The notes beneath the pieces are model-generated. The model searched no databases and was not told the origin of the DNA. It was given only the letters and a program-made list of their open reading frames with translations. Below, piece after piece: positions 12,277-15,943 of a stretch of 15,943 nt of DNA; position 1 is the first letter of the stretch, and the number at the start of each line of letters is the position of its first letter. Made by a program: the position numbers and the translations under genes. The stretch is from CAIUGU01 sp031398625 (GTDB lineage: Bacteria > Pseudomonadota > Gammaproteobacteria > Steroidobacterales > Steroidobacteraceae), in assembly GCA_031398625.1 (NCBI GenBank), contig JANNNQ010000047.1:1-15943 (forward strand). Reading direction: 5' to 3'.

Positions 12277-15200
12277 ATGAGCGCCCAGCTGTCCTTCGAG
12301 ATCCCGCCGCCTGCTCCCATCGAGCTCGACGCCCCCGCCCGATTGCGGGAGATCCCCTACAACTACACCTCGTTTGCCGACCGGGAAATCGTCATCCGGT
12401 TGCTCGGGCAGGGTGGCTGGACGATCCTGAATGAGCTGCGCGGCGAACGCCGGACCGGCCGGTCTGCGCGGATGCTCTATGAAGTGCTCGGGGACATCTG
12501 GGTCGTCCGCCGCAATCCGTACCTGCAGGACGACCTGCTCGACAATCCCGACCGCCGCAAGCTGCTGGTCGAGGCGCTGGAGCACCGGCTGACCGAGATC
12601 GACCGGCGCCGCGACGGGTCCGACCCGGATCGCGACGGCAAGGTGGCCGAGTTACTGGTGCTGGCGCGCGAGGCCATCCGCCGGTTCGCCAGTGAGTTCG
12701 AGGCCGTAGGCGAGTTGCGCAATCGCGCTCGCCAGCTCCTGTCGCGGCACACCCGTGCCGACAACATCCGCTTCGATGCCTTCGCGCGCGTCTCGCATGT
12801 CACCGATGCGACCGACTGGCGCGTCGAGTACCCGTTCCTCGTGCTCATGCCGGACAGCGAGGACGAGATTCCCGGTCTCGTCCGCAGCTGCATCGAGCTC
12901 GAGCTGACGATCATTCCGCGGGGCGGTGGCACGGGCTATACCGGTGGTGCCATTCCGCTGACCGCACGTGCCGCAGTGATCAATGTCGAAAAGCTCGAGG
13001 CGCTGGGCGAGGTGGAGCAAGGCCCGTTGCCCGGCGTGGCTGCGCAGGTGCCGACGATTCAATCCGAAGCGGGCGTCGTCACGCGTCGCGTCTCGCAGGC
13101 TGCAGAGCATGCCGGCTTCGTGTTCGCCGTCGATCCGACCTCTGCCGATGCGTCCTGCATCGGCGGCAACGTCGCGATGAATGCAGGCGGCAAGAAAGCC
13201 GTGCTGTGGGGCACCGCTGTCGACAACCTCGCGTGGTGGCGCATGGTCGATCCGCAGGGCAACTGGCTCGAGATCACGCGTATCGGCCACAACCGCGGCA
13301 AGATCCATGAAGTCGAGGTGGCGCGCTTCGAACTGATCTGGAAAGACGGCTCGCAGCCGGCGTCCAGGGCAAAGGTGCTGAAGACCGAGCAGCTCGAGAT
13401 TCCCGGCGCGCGGTTTCGCAAGGCGGGCCTCGGCAAGGACGTCACCGACAAGTTCCTGGGGGGCTTGCCGGGCGTGCAGAAGGAAGGCTGCGACGGTCTC
13501 ATTACGGCGGCGCGGTGGATTTTACATCGCATGCCGAAGCACACGCGGACCGTGTGCCTCGAATTCTTCGGCCAGGCGCGGGACGCGATTCCCTCCATCG
13601 TCGAGATCAAGAATTACCTGGATGGCGCAGGCCGGAACAAGGGCGTGCTGCTCGCAGGCCTTGAGCACCTCGACGAACGGTATCTGCGCGCCGTCGGTTA
13701 CACGACGAAGTCGAATCGGGGGCGCTTGCCGAAGATGGTGCTCATCGGCGATATCGTCGGCGATGACGATGCGGCCGTGGCGCTCGCGACTTCTGAAGTC
13801 GTGCGCATGGCCAATGCACGCACCGGTGAGGGCTTCGTTGCGGTGTCTCCCGATGCCCGCAAGAAGTTCTGGCTGGACCGTTCACGCACCGCCGCCATCG
13901 CGAAACACACCAACGCGTTCAAGATCAACGAGGACGTCGTGATTCCGCTCGACCGCATGGGCGAATACACCGACGCCATCGAGCACATCAACATCGAGCT
14001 GTCGATCGCGAACAAGCTCGAACTCCTTGACCAGCTGGAACACTATCTTTCCGGTCGCCTCGAGTTGGCGAAAACAGACGATCCGGAAATGGAGCGGCTC
14101 CCGCCCGACGAAATCCTCGGCGAACGGCCGCTGCAGGCGCGCGAACTCATCTCCGAAGTGCGGAAGCGCTGGTCGTTCCTGCAGGGTTTCATCGATGCGC
14201 CGCTCGTCAGCGTGCTGCCGGAGCTGCAGGGGCTGGGATTGGGCGAGCTGGTTGCTGATCTCGCCCGGCGTGCAGCGGACAACGCCGGCATGCGCCTGTT
14301 CGACGTGCTCCAGGATCGCACCATCCGCGTGTCCTGGAAACTCGAAGTCAGAAATCCTTTTCGCCGGCTGTTCCTGGGCGGTGCGTTTGCGCCCGTGCTG
14401 GCAGAGTGCGAATCGATCCAGAAGCGGGTCCTCAAGGGGCGGGTATTCGTTGCCCTCCACATGCATGCCGGTGACGGCAACGTGCATACCAATATCCCGG
14501 TCAACTCGGACAACTACGCGATGCTCCAGACGGCGAACGCGGCTGTCGTGCGCATCATGCAAGTCGCCCGCAGCCTCGATGGCGTGATCTCCGGCGAGCA
14601 CGGCATCGGCCTGACCAAGCTCGAGTTCCTGACCGACGAAGAGATTGCGGATTTCCGTTCGTACAAGGTGCGGGTGGATCCGGAAGGCCGCTTCAACAAG
14701 GGCAAGCTGCTGCCCGGGGGCGACCTGCGCGATGCCTACACGCCGAGCTTCAACCTGCTCGGCCATGAATCGCTGATCATGCAACAGTCGGACATCAACT
14801 CGATTTCCGATGCCATCAAGGATTGCCTGCGTTGCGGCAAGTGCAAGCCGGTGTGTGCGACGCACGTGCCGCGGGCGAACCTGCTCTACAGCCCGCGCAA
14901 CAAGATCCTGGCAACCTCACTGTTGGTCGAGGCTTTCCTCTACGAAGAGCAGACGCGCCGCGGCGTGTCGATCCAGCACTGGGATGAGTTCTCGGACGTG
15001 GCGGACCATTGCACCGTCTGCCACAAGTGCGAAACGCCGTGCCCGGTGGACATCGACTTCGGCAACGTCTCGATGGACATGCGCGACCTTCTGCGGCGCA
15101 TGGGGAAGAAGCGGTTCAACGCCGGTACGGCTGCGTCCATGTTCTTCCTGAACGCGACCAATCCCGAGACGATCAAGTTCACGCGCAAGATCATGATCGA

Positions 15201-15943
15201 CTGGGGCTACAAGGCACAGCGCGTCGCCAATACCGTGCTCAAGACGGTGACGAAGCCCCAGACGCAGCATCCGCCGGCCACGACCGGTGGGCGCCCGCCG
15301 ATACGCGAGCAGGTGATCCACTTCGTCAACAAGAAGATGCCGGGTGGGCTGCCGAAGAAGACCGCGCGGGCGTTGCTCGACATCGAAGACAAGCGCTACG
15401 TACCGATCATCCGCGACCCGAAACGCACGTCGGGCGAGACGGAGGCGGTGTTCTATTTCCCCGGGTGCGGCTCGGAGCGCCTGTTCTCGCAGGTCGGACT
15501 CGCCACACAGGCCATGCTCTGGCATGCAGGCGTGCAGACCGTATTGCCGCCGGGCTATCTGTGCTGCGGCTATCCGCAGCGCGGTGCGGGCGAGTACGAC
15601 AAGGCCGACAAGATCATCACGGACAATCGCGTTCTGTTCCATCGCGTCGCGAACACGCTCAACTATCTCGACATCAAGACCGTCGTCGTCAGCTGCGGCA
15701 CCTGCTATGACCAGCTGCAGGGCTATGAATTCGACAAGATCTTCCCGGGCTGCCGGATCATCGACATCCATGAGTACCTCATGGAGAAGGGCATCCGCCT
15801 CGAAGGCGTCACCGGCACGCGCTACATGTACCACGACCCCTGCCACTCGCCGATGAAGAGCTACGATCCGCTGAAAGTCGTTAATACGCTCATGAACAGC
15901 GACGCGAACGGCAAGATCGAGAAGAACGACCGCTGCTGCGGCG
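12277..15943 (+). CDS. DUF3683 FAD-binding / 4Fe-4S / CCG-domain oxidoreductase (3' end missing)
   Basis: The reading frame is open from ATG 12277 to the window edge: 1222 codons without a stop. Domains in order: an N-terminal DUF3683 region (about 15-180, with IPYNYTSFADREIVIRLLG and SARMLYEVLGDIWVVRRNPY). Next is a PCMH FAD-binding domain (about 185-420) with PRGGGTGYTGG (214-224) and IGGNVAMNAGG. A FAD-oxidase C-terminal region follows (about 480-810) with HMHAGDGNVH (728-737) and SGEHGIG (His775). Then come two 4Fe-4S motifs, Cys850/853/856/860 and Cys912/915/918/922-Pro. CCG modules finish the visible part: Cys1064, Cys1096-Cys1097, Cys1140/1143, and a second from Cys1189 to Cys1220-Cys1221 cut by the edge. 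This is a GlcD-GlcF-type fusion, like YdiJ, which oxidises D-2-hydroxyacids. The substrate here is unknown. Confidence 0.93.
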   Translation, partial: MSAQLSFEIPPPAPIELDAPARLREIPYNYTSFADREIVIRLLGQGGWTILNELRGERRTGRSARMLYEVLGDIWVVRRNPYLQDDLLDNPDRRKLLVEALEHRLTEIDRRRDGSDPDRDGKVAELLVLAREAIRRFASEFEAVGELRNRARQLLSRHTRADNIRFDAFARVSHVTDATDWRVEYPFLVLMPDSEDEIPGLVRSCIELELTIIPRGGGTGYTGGAIPLTARAAVINVEKLEALGEVEQGPLPGVAAQVPTIQSEAGVVTRRVSQAAEHAGFVFAVDPTSADASCIGGNVAMNAGGKKAVLWGTAVDNLAWWRMVDPQGNWLEITRIGHNRGKIHEVEVARFELIWKDGSQPASRAKVLKTEQLEIPGARFRKAGLGKDVTDKFLGGLPGVQKEGCDGLITAARWILHRMPKHTRTVCLEFFGQARDAIPSIVEIKNYLDGAGRNKGVLLAGLEHLDERYLRAVGYTTKSNRGRLPKMVLIGDIVGDDDAAVALATSEVVRMANARTGEGFVAVSPDARKKFWLDRSRTAAIAKHTNAFKINEDVVIPLDRMGEYTDAIEHINIELSIANKLELLDQLEHYLSGRLELAKTDDPEMERLPPDEILGERPLQARELISEVRKRWSFLQGFIDAPLVSVLPELQGLGLGELVADLARRAADNAGMRLFDVLQDRTIRVSWKLEVRNPFRRLFLGGAFAPVLAECESIQKRVLKGRVFVALHMHAGDGNVHTNIPVNSDNYAMLQTANAAVVRIMQVARSLDGVISGEHGIGLTKLEFLTDEEIADFRSYKVRVDPEGRFNKGKLLPGGDLRDAYTPSFNLLGHESLIMQQSDINSISDAIKDCLRCGKCKPVCATHVPRANLLYSPRNKILATSLLVEAFLYEEQTRRGVSIQHWDEFSDVADHCTVCHKCETPCPVDIDFGNVSMDMRDLLRRMGKKRFNAGTAASMFFLNATNPETIKFTRKIMIDWGYKAQRVANTVLKTVTKPQTQHPPATTGGRPPIREQVIHFVNKKMPGGLPKKTARALLDIEDKRYVPIIRDPKRTSGETEAVFYFPGCGSERLFSQVGLATQAMLWHAGVQTVLPPGYLCCGYPQRGAGEYDKADKIITDNRVLFHRVANTLNYLDIKTVVVSCGTCYDQLQGYEFDKIFPGCRIIDIHEYLMEKGIRLEGVTGTRYMYHDPCHSPMKSYDPLKVVNTLMNSDANGKIEKNDRCCG

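Noticed and set aside
10359..12320. A 653-codon open frame on the minus strand
   Set aside because: It lies opposite three plus-strand genes with signal peptides, paralogy to each other and a recognised family (DUF6152). Its own sequence has no recognisable domain and it runs through the terminator-like hairpin at 10377. It is a GC-rich antisense shadow.
13882..14865. A 327-codon open frame on the minus strand, with another of about 309 codons at 14917-15846
   Set aside because: Both lie antisense to the uninterrupted DUF3683 oxidoreductase, which carries clear FAD and Fe-S motifs in frame.

Overview
The window is a gene-dense, GC-rich stretch of what looks like an ordinary chromosome. Protein relationships point to a free-living Gram-negative proteobacterium, gamma or beta. 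The clues are several lipoproteins with clear lipoboxes, an MsrQ-like haem membrane protein, DUF533/TerB-like and DUF1428 proteins, and a very large DUF3683 FAD/Fe-S oxidoreductase. No rRNA, tRNA, CRISPR array, phage gene or intact transposon was seen.

Layout from left to right. The C-terminal membrane helix of an unknown protein (2-76) is followed by a glutathione S-transferase (236-865). A secreted protein with three helix-hairpin-helix modules is convergent to it (928-1554, minus). An MsrQ-like membrane haem protein (1697-2299) overlaps a small lipoprotein (2296-2709). A palindrome-rich intergenic element (2722-2846) precedes a DUF533 protein (2987-3694). A DUF1428 protein (3698-4081) and an S41/PDZ peptidase lipoprotein (4207-5796) lie on the minus strand. 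Divergent from the peptidase is an FMN riboswitch (about 5922-6111) with an extra palindrome in its variable arm, controlling a type II lumazine synthase, ribH2 (6215-6703). Then come an M48 metalloprotease/TPR lipoprotein (6707-8269, minus), a cytochrome P450 (8436-9782), a thioredoxin (9966-10301) and a strong terminator hairpin. Two tandem paralogous periplasmic proteins and a DUF6152 protein follow as one apparent operon (10539-12209). The last gene is a DUF3683/FAD/4Fe-4S/CCG oxidoreductase that runs off the right edge (12277 onward).

The genes do not form one pathway. Two themes recur. One is redox and cofactor chemistry: GST, MsrQ-like protein, flavin biosynthesis under FMN control, P450, thioredoxin and a flavin/Fe-S dehydrogenase. 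The other is the cell envelope: three lipoproteins, two of them proteases, plus four exported proteins. The most notable items are the FMN riboswitch, whose aptamer carries a REP-like 15-bp palindrome and which is followed by a hairpin that can mask the ribH2 ribosome binding site, and the three-gene periplasmic operon of unknown function built on a tandem duplication. No clearly new multi-gene system was found.
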